Of a DNA stretch of 64,000 bases, positions 31,744 to 43,573 are shown one piece after another. The stretch is from Miscanthus floridulus. Its lineage: Eukaryota; Streptophyta; Magnoliopsida; Poales; Poaceae. A program made the translations under genes and the position numbers. Position 1 is the first letter of the stretch. Each line of letters begins with the position of its first letter. The notes beneath the pieces are model-generated. The model searched no databases and was not told the origin of the DNA. It saw only the letters and a list, made by a program, of their open reading frames with translations. Location: assembly GCF_019320115.1 (NCBI RefSeq), contig NC_089591.1, positions 64,100,111-64,164,110 of the forward strand, read 5' to 3'.

Positions 31744-33870
31744 CAAGTATGACATGGTACTCCTCATGCCCCAAACCCCACCTGTCAACGATGACAGCCA
31801 TGCACCAGCAGCCCAGGCGCAGGCGGCGCCTGGGCGGCCGCTCTTGCCGCGCTCGCTAGGCACGACGCGAGCAGGATCACCCCTGATGCCACACGAACCC
31901 TAGGGCGATTCGTCGCTCTCCGATGGTATCCCATGACCAGCTATTGGCACAAGGTCCCTTGTTGGGGACCTGTCCAGCCTGAGCATGGACAAGGGAAAAA
32001 CACCGGTGGCACCCGGCGACACCCCGACACCAAGCTCCGCTCCACCACTCCTTGAGGAGCCAACTCTGGCTGAGTAGAACCCTAGCGACGGCACTGTCTC
32101 CATACCCCTTCGGGTTGAGAAATGCCGCCGCCTCTTATGCTTACGCCTATGCTTTTGCTCACGCGGATCTCTCGGAGCGCCGCCAGTGCTTCGCTCTCAA
32201 CTTCGACACCACCGCGTTGACCGACACCCACGCCGACTCCTTGGAGGAGGACGAGGCATGGGCCGGAGCGGATTTCTCTGACCTCCATGACTGCGAAAAC
32301 CATGCGCCACTTCTTGGCCGCAAGTGACTATTGCTTTGGCTATTCCGATTCCGATGATGAAGGTACTTACGATCCCACTCGTGAGTGCTTCCACATCGGA
32401 CTTGGGATGCCAAGCACGGGCGACGAGCACAAGGGGGTAGACAACCGCACTCCACTTCATCTAGGAATGGGTGATGCTATGCCTTCACGCATTGTCCCCC
32501 CGGTAGCACGGAACAAGAACCTTGCCCTCGGACAATTTCGACGCCCTGAACCTGGAGCAGCTCTGTGAGCTTCAAGCCAAGGTTGAGCAAGATCAACTCC
32601 TTCTGCAACAGCTCCAAACCACTCTTGAGCAGGAGCAGCAAGGCTACGGTGACGGTGGAGGAGCCCGGTGACGGGCTCATGACGTGCACCACCACATCAA
32701 CGACAACGAAGGGGACGATTGTCCCCCAATCTTCAATCACGCTAGCTAGAATGTCGCGGTCACGGCGATGCTAGTGCACGCTGATGCCCAAGCCCTCCAC
32801 CATGGAAGGACGACTGAGTCCACGGCGAGCTTCGGGATCTCCTCAAGACCACCATGGTGCAACAGGCAGAGAGTTTCGCCTCTCGATGGCGTGGAGCCAC
32901 CTCGGACCTCCCCTCAGCACCACACCGACAGAATAGGGAGGCCGCGGTTCGTCCCGAGCCCTCTTGGGTGCCGGCAATCAATAGGGTCCCCCTAGTCCAC
33001 GACCGCCTCGATAACCGACACGAGGCGTAGGGTGACCATGAGGTGGTCGGCCGCCGACGACTGCCATGATAGTGAGGGGCCCTGCCCGAGGCTACCATCC
33101 GCATCGGGGCAGCCGTTATGACAGTGAGGAAGACCGCAGTCCTTCTCCTGAACCACCTGGCCCTCTGAGTCTTCAGCAGAGCCATTCGCAACGCTCAGTT
33201 TCCAGCCTGGTTTCGCTAGTCAGCCAACCTGACAAAGTATAGCGGTGAGACCAACCCTGAGCTTTGGCTCGCTGATTATTGCCTAGCTTGTCAGCTAGGC
33301 GGCACGAATGATGACCTGCTCATCATCTGCAACCTCCCCCTACTCATGTCAGACTCGGCAGCGAGCCTGGCTTGAGCACCTTCCTCCCTCTCAGATCCAC
33401 GACTAGCGCGACTTGGTTTAGATCTTCGTCGGGAATTTCCAGGGCACATACGTGCGCCCTAGAAACTCCTAGGACCTTAAGAGCTATCGCCAGAAACCAG
33501 ACGAGTCTCTCCAAGACTTCATCCGGTGCTTCTCTAAACAGTGTACTGAGTTGCCCAGCGTCGACGACTCAGAGATCGTCCAGGCTTTTCTCTCTGGCAC
33601 CACCTACTGAGACTTGGTCTGGGAATTAGGCCGAACGTGCCGCGCTTGGCCGCCGTGCTCCTCGACATCGCCACCAACTTTGCCTCAGGCGAGGAGGTTG
33701 TAGGGGCCATCTTCCCCACGGACGACGCCAAGGGGAAGCGGAGGGATGAGGCCCCCGAGGCCTCGGTTCCCTGCCTCCCCAAAAGAAAGAAGAAGGATCG
33801 CCAGGGGAAGCGGGCTGTCCTCGAGGCCGATATGGTCGCGGCCGTAGAACGCAAGAATCCCTAAGGCCCC
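31744..33870 (+). pseudogene. gag: Tat-A gag (Retrotrans_gag type), decayed
   Basis: Structural protein of the particle. The N-terminal half is poorly kept. A Leu/Gln-rich coiled coil (LEQLCELQAKVEQDQLLLQQ) lies at about 32547-32606. The capsid domain is recognisable from about 33235: ETNPELWLADYCLACQLGG, ICNLPLLMSDSAASLA, then SYRQKPDESLQDFIRCFSKQ and CTELPSVDDSEIVQAFLSGT, ending DIATNFASGEEVVGAIF at about 33665-33715. Nonsense changes include TAG where family members have Trp (near 33470, before DLKS) and TGA in place of Arg (near 33608). Not functional. Confidence 0.8.
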
Positions 33871-34960
33871 AGGGGTCCCAGACCTTTCAACGACATGCTT
33901 AAGAAACCCTGCCCTTACCACCATGGCCCAATCAAGCACTGCCCTCGAGGATTGCTCCATGCTACGGTGTTACTACGCCAGGCTTGGGCTCCCTAACGAC
34001 GATGCTAAGCAGAAGGGCGCCGGTGACCGGGATGATGACAAGGATGATGGGTTCCCCAAGGTACACAATGCCTTCATGATCTTCGGCGGACTCTCGGCGT
34101 GCCTTATGGTGCAGCAGCGAAAGAGGGAATGCCGAGAGGTCTTCTTGGTTAGGGTGGCCACTTCCCCAGTACCTCAACTGGTCTCAGGAGGCGATCACCT
34201 TTGATCGAGACGACCACCCCAACCATGTTCTGAATCCCGGGCAGTACCCACTTGTTGTCGACCCGATCATCGGCAACACCCGACTCACCAAGGTGTTGAT
34301 GGACGGAGGCAGCGGCCTCAATATCCTCTACGCCTAATACCCTAGAGCTCTTGGAGATCGACCAGTCGAGGCTCCGAGGTGACACCGCACCTTTCCACGG
34401 CATCGTGCCAGGGAAACGCACGTGACCCCTCGAGCGCATCGACCTTCCCATCTGCTTTGGCACCCCCTCCAACTACCGCAAGGAGGTTCTTACCTTCGAG
34501 GTGGTTGGGTTTAGGGGAACCTACCACGCCATCCTGGGGCGGCCAGTGCTACGCCAAGTTCATGGCAGTCCCCAACTATACCTACCTCAAGGCTCAAGAT
34601 GCCAGGCCCTAGCGGTATGATCATGATTGAGTCCACGTATGAACGTGCCTACGACTGCGACGTCGAATGCATCGAGTACGCCGAGGCTCTCGCCGAGGCT
34701 GGGACCCTCATCGCCAACCTCGATCAACTCAGTGGCGAGGCGCCTGACTCCAAGCGTCGCGCAGAGGTGTTCGAGCCCACGGAGGCCATCAAGCTCGTCC
34801 CGGTTGACCTTGCCTGCCCTCGATGACTGGGCACTAAGGATCAGCGCCACACTCAACATCAAATAGGAGGCTGTGCTCATTGACTTCCTCTGTGCGAATG
34901 CTGACATATTCGCATGGAGTCCCTCTAGACATGCCAGGCATACTGAGGGAGGTCGCCTGA
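33871..34960 (+). pseudogene. Tat-A gag C-terminus and aspartic protease region, decayed
   Basis: Starts with a PCPYHHGPIKH block and YYARLGLPNDDAKQKGAG, the gag-protease linker of this family. The protease core is VLMDGGSGLNILYA at about 34293-34334, with the catalytic Asp of the DGGS variant present. Downstream, GTYHAILG-like residues and ESTYERAYDCDVECIEYAEA (about 34630-34690) match the flap-to-RT linker also seen in Tat-B. Frameshifts near 34180, 34330 and 34550. The enzyme would cut the element polyprotein. Confidence 0.75.
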
Positions 34961-34967
34961 GCACGCC

Positions 34968-37900
34968 TTGGACATTCGGGCCGGCTCTAGACCGGTGAAG
35001 CAACGCCTACACCGATTCAACAAGGAAAAGCGTAGGGCCATCGGCGAGGAGGTGCAGAAACTCTTGGCGGCTAGGTTCATCAAGGAAGTGTCCCACCTAG
35101 AGTGGTTGGCCAACCCCATGTTAGTTAGGAAGAAAAATGGGAAATGGAGGATGTGTGTAGACTATACCGGTTTGAATAAAGCCTGTCCAAAAGTCCCCTT
35201 TCCATTACCCCGAATCGATCAAATCATTGACTCCACCACGGGGGTGCGAGACCCTGTCTTTCCTTGATGCATATTCTGGTTATCATCAAATCAAGATGAA
35301 AGAGTCTGACCAGCTTGCGACTTCTTTCATCACCCCATTCGACATGTACTGCTACATGACTATGCCTTTCGGCCTTAGAAACGTGGGGGCCACGTACCAA
35401 CGGTGCATGACCTAGGTCTTTGGCAACCACATTGGGCGAACCAGTCGAGGCCTATGTGGACGACATCGTGGTCAAATCCAGAAAGGCCAAAGAGCTCATT
35501 AATGACTTGAAGGTAGCCTTCAAATGCCTTAGAGAGAAGGGTATCAAGCTCAATCCCGAGAAGTGTGTGTTCGGGGTCCCCCAAGGCATGCTCTTGGGAT
35601 TCATAGTCTCTGGAGCGCGGCATCGAAGCCAACCCAGAGAAGGTCTTGGCCATAACCAGCATGGGACCAATCAGAGACCTCAAGGGAGTGCAGAGGGTCA
35701 TGGGATGCCTTGCGGCCCTGAGCCGCTTCATCTCATGCCTTGGCGAAAAAGGCTTACCTCTGTACCGACTCTTGAGAAAATCTGAACGCTTTTCTTGGAC
35801 CCCCGAGGCCGAAGAAGCCCTCGACAGGCTCAAAGCACTACTCACAAATCCTCCTATCCTGGTACCCTCGGCCAGGGACGAGGCCCTCTTACTCTACGTC
35901 ACCGCAATGACCCAAGTGGTCAGCGCTGCCGTAGTAGTAGAGAGGCAGGAAGAGGGGCATGCTCTACCCACCCAACGGCCTATTTACTTCATCAGTGAAG
36001 TGCTCTCTAAGACCAAAACACGTTACTCCCACATCTAGAAGCTAGTCTACGCCGTAGTCCTGGCCCGATGCAAGCTGCGTCACTACTTCGAGTCTCACCT
36101 AGTGATTGTGGTATCGTCTTTCCCCTTGGGAGAGATAGTCCATAACCGGGAGGCCTCAGGCAGGATAGCCAAGTGGGCCATCGAGCTTATGGGGGAAGCC
36201 TTGACTTTTGTGCCTTGGAAAGCAATTAAGTCTTAGGTCTTGGCTGATTTTGTGGCTGAGTGGACCGACACCCAATTACCACCTGCTCAAGTCCAGACAG
36301 AATGTTGGACCATGTACTTCGATGGGTCTCTGATGAAGATCAGGGTAGGCGCGGGTCTCCTCTTTGTCTTGCCCCTTGGAGTACACATGTGCTACATGGT
36401 GCGGCTCCACTTCACCGCCTCCAACAACATGGCCGAGTACGAGTCCCTCGTCAACGGCTTGCAAGTCGCCGTCGAACTTGGGGTGCGCCGTCTCGATGTC
36501 CACGGCGACTCACAGCTCATCGTCGATCAAGTCATGAAGGAGTCAAACTGCCTGGAGCCCAAAATGGAGGCTTACTACAAGTTGGTATGTCACCTAGAAG
36601 ACAAGTTCGACGGTCTCGAACTAAACCACATCGTGTGGAAGTACAACAAGGCTACCGATGAACTGGCAAAGATGGCCTCGGCTCGGGCTCCGGTCCCCCC
36701 GAACGTCTTTGCCAGGGACCTCCATGAACCTTCCATTAACTACGCCTTGATAGCAGAGGAGGGCCCACTTGTCGAACCCACGACGTGGCTCGACGCCCTC
36801 TCTGCTGCCGAGACTCTCTCGACCAAGCCCGAGGTCATGGAAGTCAACACCGAGCCTCCGCAGACCGACCAGGACGCGGATTGGCGAATCCCGTTCCTCG
36901 ATTGGATTGATCGGGAGGAGCTTCCTAGGGACAGGACCGAAGCCCGACGGCTTGCACGGCGAGCCAAGACTTACGTCCTCTGCAATGACGAGTTGCACAG
37001 GCGAAGTCCCTCCGGTGTCCTCCAATGATGCATTACCACCGAGGCAGGCCAAGCCCTGCTTTGGGACTTGCACGTAGGGGCTTGCGGGCACCATGCGGTG
37101 CCTCGGACGCTCGTGGGGAACGCTTTCCGCCAAGGGTTCTTCTGGCCGACGGCGGTCGCCGACGCCACCAAGCTAGTACGCTCCTATGAAGGATGCCAGT
37201 ACTACACTCGACAAACACATCTCCCGGCCCTAGCCCTGCAAACCATCCCCATCGCGTGGCCGTTCGCCTGTGTGGGGGCTCGACATGGTCGGGCCTCTAC
37301 AAAAGGCCCCCGGGGGCTACACCCATGTACTGGTATCAATCGACAAGTTCTCCAAATGGATCGAGGCTCATTCGATCAATCAAATCAAATCCGAGCAAGC
37401 AGTAGCTGTTCTTCACTGACATTGTCCACAGGTTCGGGGTCCCTAACACCATCATCACTGACAACGGGACACAGTTCACCAGCAAAAAATTCTTGATGTT
37501 TTACGACGACCACCACATCCGTGTGGCCTGGTTGGCCGTAGGACACCCAAGGACCAATGGCCAAGTAGAACGTGCCAATGGCATGATCCTACAAGGTCTC
37601 AACCCAAGAATTTACAACCGGTTGAAGAAGTTTGGCAAGAAATGGCTCGCCGAACTCCCATCGATCATCTAGAGCGTAAGGAACACCCCAAGTCGAGCCA
37701 CGAGGTTCACTCCCTTCTTCCTGGTCTATGGGGATGAGGCTATCCTCCCCTGCTGACTTGGAATATGGTTCCCCAAGGCTATAGGCCTATAACGAATGAA
37801 GCAACCGCACCACCCGAGAGGACGCCCTCGACCAACTAGAGGAAGCCCAAGACATCATGTTGCTGCACTCAGCTAAATACCAGTAGACCCTACGGCGCTA

Positions 37901-38120
37901 TCAGGCCCGGCACGTCTAAGGCTGAGACTTGAAGGTAGGCGACCTGGTGTTGAGGCTAGCATAGAGCAACAAGGGCCGCCACAAGCTGACCCCGCCATGG
38001 GAAGGACCATACATCATCGCCCAAGTACTGAAGCTCGGGACCTACAAGCTAGCCAACGAGAAGGGTGAAATCTTCACCAACGCTTGGAACATAGAACAGC
38101 TACGTCGCTTTTATCCTTAA
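34968..38120 (+). pseudogene. pol: Tat-A pol, unit 1: RT, RNase H, second (archaeal-type) RNase H, integrase
   Basis: Copies element RNA to DNA and inserts it. RT starts MDIRAGSRPVKQRLHRF, with SFLDAYSGYHQIKM and the catalytic YVDD at 35453-35464. First RNase H about 35800-36110. Second RNase H from MYFDGSLMK (36312) through NNMAEYES and HGDSQLIVDQ. Integrase zinc region 37066-37200, with the first Cys of the HHCC set replaced by Tyr (RSYEGC), then the core with LDMVGP, TDNGTQFTS and NGQVERANG for D, D, E. Stops at 35413, 36036, 36235 and 37671 are CAG or TGG turned to TAG. One-base shifts lie near 35240, 35440, 35610, 37270 and 37405. From 35252 on it is duplicated at 43574. The stretch 38121-38683 is spacer without genes. 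Confidence 0.92.
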
Positions 38121-40426
38121 AATTCCAGGCATTGTATATATTGTTTCTCATAATACAATTGAAACCCATTTTTAGTTGTTCTAATTTCTCGAGAAGTTCC
38201 TCGAGCCTATCGTTGGTCTTGGCAATACGATGACATTGTAAGGGAGACTCGGCTCTGCCTTTGTAGAACCAAGTCTCCCTCGGGGGCTAGGGGGATTCCC
38301 CCTAAAGTCTCACGCTCCATTTTTTAGTCGTCTTTCGAAAAAATTCCTACACCAAACCCTCTAGCACGCTCTGACGAATCAGTTGCAGAAAACCCAAGGA
38401 CCAAAAGCCCGACTCAGGGCCAGAAGGCCAGTTGAGTCGTGAGACAGCCTAAGCCTCCGGGCTATGGCGCTCCCTCACCACCTTTCGCCCAGGGGGCGGC
38501 TTAGGCTCCAAAGAGGTTTTTGCAAAGATATCAGATCAGAGACAACAAGAAGGTAGATGCTTGGAAATACAAGACAAATGATTAAAGAAACATGAGTACT
38601 TTAAAAAGAAAGGCCTCGACAGCCACAAGCGTTACGATACAAATCTAATCCCTACTCTATTTACATGGCCACTTGGGCCCAGGTTAAGGCTCAGCACCTC
38701 CGGCATCGGCAGACGGCGGGGGAGGGACCACTTCCTCTTCAAACAACGTTGCTAGCACGGTGCTAGGGCCTTCCACTGCCTCCAACAGCTTCCTCACCAC
38801 CTCATCGGCCTCGTCGTCATCATCGGGCAAGATGTAGCCATCGCTGATGGCTTGAAGGTCGACACCAACATAGTGCAAGGCGATGACGGCCAGTGCGCGC
38901 TTGACGCCCGTGTGCAGCGCTCCTCAAAGCCGCTCACGCACTTGACCACTCAGTGCAGTCAGGTGGCTCCCAAGGGAGCTGCCTGACTGAACCCCCTCGA
39001 CCGCCAGGGCATCGTAGGTGGCACGGATGGCACTCTTTAGCACCTCGTGCTCCCCAATCTCGGTCTCGAGCACCGTCTGCACCGCGCTAGAAGCCTCGGC
39101 TGCTCGGGTAACCTCCGCCTCTGACTCTGCACCATGAAAAAACGGAATGAGGTTGAGTGAGGGAAAAACAACCTAAATTAGGGGCAAAAGCCTATGGAAC
39201 TCACCCTTGGCCTTCTGCTCCCAGCGTCGGGTCTTGACCAGACAGGCCTCGGCCTTCTCCTTTAGGTGGTGGGCCTCGACCGGAGAAGCCTCGACCGCCC
39301 TAGAAGCTTTACTCCCTAGCTCTGTGTCACACAAGGAAGTTAGGGAACGAACATAAGGAAAAGAAAATAAAATGAGGGGACTAGGACTCACCCTCGGCCG
39401 TCATCCTCCAAACCATAGCCTCGGTTCGTGAGGCCTCAGCCGCTGCAAGGGCCTCATCCAAAGCGGCCTTCGTCAGCTGGTGCGCATTCTGTTCTGCCCC
39501 TAGCTGCCCCGGAAGAGCCGTGGCTGAGGCCGTAGCTTCAACGGCTCGAGCCCTGAAGGTGTCCCAATCACTGGCCGTGCAGGTGAGCTCCTCCTCCAAC
39601 TCCCTGACCCGCGCCACCAGAGGGGCGAGCCGCTCCTGGGCCGTGGCCACCTCGACCTTCGCGTCAGCACACTGAAGGCAGAGGTCCTCCACCTCTGCGC
39701 TCCACGCCGACAGGAGCTCATTGGCACCGACAAGAAGGCCCTTCTGCCGCTGAAGTTGGTCCCAGACATCCCTCTCCCGGGGAGGAAGACCGACTTCCCA
39801 AGAGATCGGGTCTCGAGCTCCTAAGGGAAATAGAACAGGGGTCAATCCCCGTAAAGAAAACTCGGAAAAAGTCCACCACATGGGAAAAGAAAGCACGAAC
39901 CTAGGCAACCCCGGGCAAATCATTGGCCACCACAGATAGCGCCGTCTGTAGAGATCGCTCCGCCAGCTGGCGGTACTGCTCGAATGTGTCCTAGGGATCG
40001 CCCTCGGCCGCATCCTCGAGAGCAAATAGAGGCTCTACCTCAGGATCATCTCGGCTTTGCCACAGGACACACAGGTGGTTCCACCCGCGGGGCTCGGGTC
40101 GCACCCGCGCGAGGGCCGAGCTTCCCTTGCCTGAGGTTGGAGCCGGCTAGTCCACGACACTGGCCACCTCGACGTCGGCCATCTCCTGCACCTGGGAAGT
40201 ATCGTCAGAGGAGATTGGAAGAACTTCCACCTCCTGGGTGCTCTCCTGCAACAGCAGCAGGCCTTCAACCAAGGGTGCCGCCAAGGCCTCTGCCGCCTTC
40301 ATCTCCACTTCCTGGGCCGGCAGCCCCACCACGATCACATCAGCGTCGGTGGTCCCGGGGGCTCTAGCCTCCACCATCATGGCCTTGGCGGCCTCGGGGG
40401 CTTCGGCCTCCGCCATCGTGGCCTCG

Positions 40427-41229
40427 TGATGAGGACATCGCCACGCTGGACACATCTACGCCATGGTCTTCCCCAAGTTGCAATTCGTTTCCAACTCAGC
40501 TGCCACGTCGTCCTCGGATTCAGCAGACACGTCGTCACTGTTTTGGTCATAACTTCCTCATACGACATCGAAACGGGCCGTTCTTGGATGCGTTGGAAAG
40601 GGGACGACGACGCCGTCGTTTTGGATCTGGTCCCAGCTCCAGAAGGTCCGTGGATCATTCTGTGTGACCACGGCAAGGTGCTGCGTCACCTATTTGGGCC
40701 AACTTGGCCATGTATCGTGTCGGGCCTTAAGCCCAAGTTGTGGGCGCCCAACCCCTGGCCGTCCCCAACCCTAGGCCGAGTCTTAGACTATAAACACAGC
40801 CGCCGCCGCTGCTACACAATTGGGTTTTGTTTAGAGTTTAGTTTTCCATCGAGAAACTGAATCGTTCATTGTAACTGTGGTGACAAATCCTTTTGCAGTG
40901 ATCCAGGGCCCCCGTTCTTGATCTCCTCCACTGTGTCGATTAGTCCTTTGGAACCGAGTTCTTGAACCCTCTATTGATATTCGCGTCATTCATATTTGCA
41001 ATTTCAGATTGCGTGTTTTACCTCCTTGCTTGTGCTCTTCGATTCGCTTGCAGGAAAAGCCTTCTTGGCGAGGTCAATCAAGTTGTGCTTGGTTGATAAC
41101 CAATGGAGCAGTGGTGTAACGGTTGCAGGGTTCGAATCGTGTCTGATTTGAAGCCAGATCGCCAACGTCGAGATCTCCACAAATCGAACTTACCGGCTAC
41201 CTCTCGGAAGATCGGGCCTGTACTCATCA
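40427..41229 (+). repeat. 5' LTR of the TRIM-like element
   Basis: 803 bp, TGATGAGG..CTCATCA. A TATA-like GACTATAAACACAG lies at about 40786-40799. Near its end is GTGGTGTAACGGTTGCAGGG followed by TTCGAATC (about 41112-41139), resembling tRNA A- and B-box sequence. Confidence 0.92.
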
Positions 41230-41588
41230 ATTGGTATCAGATATTTCAGGTTTACCGCAAGGTATAATCTCGTTTGCCTTAGATTCATATTTGTTCATTA
41301 CCTAGAGTCCACAAAAAGCCCAAAAATATTTCAATTTCCGCTGTCCTATCGCCCTTTGTGCCTTTGCAATTTCGTTTCAGATTCGTGTTGTTGAGTTTGT
41401 GTCCGTGGTCGAGTCTTGTTGCTGGTTTAGGATTGTGTTCGTGGTCGTAGTTCAATCGCCGTTGCTGTGATTTTGTTTTCCGCCGCTATCCCATCCACCG
41501 TTCCCAAACAACAAGTCGAAGCCACCACATTACTCGACTTGCCCCGCTAGATGGAGTCGAGGACGACTCCAATTCAAGAAGGGGAGGA

Positions 41589-42391
41589 TGATGAGGACAT
41601 CGCCACGCTGGACACATCGACGCCATGGTCTTCCCCAAGTTGCAATTCGTTTCCAACTCAGCTGCCACGTCGTCCTCGGATTCAGCAGACACGTCGTCAC
41701 TGTTTCGGTCATAACTTCCTCATACGACATCGAAACGGGCCGTTCTTGGATGCGTTGGAAAGGGGACGACGACGCCGTCGTTTTGGATCTGGTCCCAGCT
41801 CCAGAAGGTCCGTGGATCATTCTGTGTGACCACGGCAAGGTGCTGCGTCACCTATTTGGGCCAACTTGGCCATGTATCGTGTCGGGCCTTAAGCCCAAGT
41901 TGTGGGCGCCCAACCCCTGGCCGTCCCCAACCCTAGGTCGAGTCTTAGACTATAAACACAGCCGCCGCCGCTGCTACACAATTGGGTTTTGTTTAGAGTT
42001 TAGTTTTCCATCGAGAAACTGAATCGTTCATTGTAACTGTGGTGACAAATCCTTTTGCAGTGATCCAGGGCCCCCGTTCTTGATCTCCTCCACTGTGTCG
42101 ATTAGTCCTTTGGAACCGAGTTCTTGAACCCTCTATTGATATTCGCGTCATTCATATTTGCAATTTCAGATTGCGTGTTTTACCTTCTTGCTTGTGCTCT
42201 TCGATTCGCTTGCAGGAAAAGCCTTCTTGGCGAGGTCAATCAAGTTGTGCTTGGTTGATAACCAACGGAGCAGTGGTGTAATGGTTGCAGGGTTCGAATC
42301 GTGTCTGATTTGAAGCCGGATCGCCAACGTCGAGATCTCCACAAATCGAACTTACCGGCTACCTCTCGGAAGATCGGGCCTGTACTCATCA
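41589..42391 (+). repeat. 3' LTR of the TRIM-like element
   Basis: 803 bp, seven substitutions and no indels against the 5' LTR (99.1% identical). Confidence 0.92.
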
Positions 42392-43573
42392 CCTCGGCGG
42401 TCGCGAGGGCTCCGATGCCCGCCGTAGCGGCCTCGATGGTCCTGGGCACCACAGCCTCCATCGTCCCGGCCTGTGAAACCCCAAGGACCTCTGTCCCAGT
42501 GGCCTCAGTGTCCAAGGGAACCTCGGCCGCATCCGACCCATGGGCCTCGCCATCGCGGGACGGAGGCGCTGCCTCCCCCTCCTATGTTAGGGCCACCTCG
42601 GCAGCCCCTCCTTGAGTGGCCGTCTCCTTTGGGTTGGCCCTCGCCGACGCCATGCCATGATGCAGGGTGGCTTGCGCCTCCGCCACCTAGTGGGCGATGG
42701 AGCCAGGGTTAACCTTGAGCGCCTTAAGGGGCACCAGGGTAGGCACCTCCGCAGGTCGCTTCCGGCTAAGGACAAGACGATAACAGGGTCAGCCCAAGAC
42801 AAAAGAACGAACAGAAGACACTACGACCCCACCAAAAATACACCTACCTCGAGCAGGGCGGCAACCGCTTTGCCACGGCGACCCTTGTCCGCAAGGGCGG
42901 TGGCGGCGGCAGAGGCATGGCCTTCGTGTCCATCGGCGCCGGCTGGTCCTCAACGAACCCCGGCGCCCCCTCGGTCCTCTGCGGGGGTAGTTGGGTCGCC
43001 TCCGCCGCCATTTGCTCCGCCACCGCCACCGAGCCCACCGGGCTGACGGCGTGTTTGCCCAACGCCCGCGCCTCGGGCGTGTCGGCCTTGGCCCTTGAGC
43101 GAGCAATTGCCGACCCCGGGTCTGCTCCTCCTCCTCCTCCCGGGAGTGCCGGGCTACATGCCAACGCCCCAGGCACCACCTCCACTATGTTAGGGAAATG
43201 GTCCAGGGGACCTCGCCCCACCTCGCCCTCGTCATCCCTGTCCGAGGCCTCCATCGATAGCGACGGCAACGGGGATTCCTCCAACGGGAGACCATCCTTC
43301 CTTTGTTGACGGCAGCGCTTGTCTAGCTCCTCGCGTGCGAGGATCTTCTTCATGCACTTCACCACCTTGGCATCTTTCTATTTTTTCTACGCATCAGCAT
43401 GCGCCCGGTTGATCACCCGCCACCTCGCATCCTCAGGAACAGGCGATGGAGAGGCGCGCACGTCCCTCATCCCCTGCAAGAACAATGAACGCGCATAAGG
43501 GAACAAGAAGTAAGAAGAAATGGGGGAGACTCGGGGGCTACAGCGACGCACGACTTACTAGTGAGAGGAACCC

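Larger units (their letters stand above)
40427..42391 (+). mobile_element. TRIM-like non-autonomous LTR retrotransposon, 1965 bp
   Basis: Two 803-bp LTRs (40427-41229 and 41589-42391) run from TGATGAGG to CTCATCA and differ at 7 positions. The internal part is only 359 bp. It has a tRNA-Met-type primer site right after the left LTR (TTGGTATCAGA at 41231) and a purine tract AAGAAGGGGAGGA at 41576-41588 just before the right LTR. CCTCG flanks both ends (40422-40426, 42392-42396). The paralogous unit 2 keeps the empty site, CGTGGCCTCGGCGGTC (about 48738). No protein is encoded; a 144-codon frame in each LTR has no known domain. The primer site suggests mobilisation by a copia element. Confidence 0.92.
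38684..43573 (-). pseudogene. Tat-A antisense gene, unit 1: exons 2-6 only, interrupted by the TRIM-like element
   Basis: Same gene as 47005-50826 but without its first exon and promoter, which were not included in duplication unit 1. Exon 1 is reduced to about ten bases at 43565-43573. The terminal exon ends with TAA at 38684 after VPPPPSADAGGAEP and carries ALHYVGVDLQAISDGYILPD. The coiled-coil exon (39712 to about 39822) is open here (NELLSAWSAEVEDLCLQCAD), while unit 2 has a one-base insertion. A TRIM-like element with a CCTCG target duplication splits the exon 3 region. It cannot be expressed from its own promoter. Confidence 0.8.

Noticed and set aside
32052..32327. Host gene in the 31.7-33.2 kb stretch
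   Set aside because: Lies between the Tat-A primer site and the capsid domain; the frames are remnants of the gag N-terminus.
40426..40860. 144-codon frame present in both TRIM LTRs (also 41588-42022)
   Set aside because: LTR sequence with promoter signals; the frame has no known domain and is present twice only because the LTRs are copies.
42274..42301. Genuine tRNA gene
   Set aside because: A- and B-box-like motifs lie too close together and no cloverleaf or anticodon arm can be formed.
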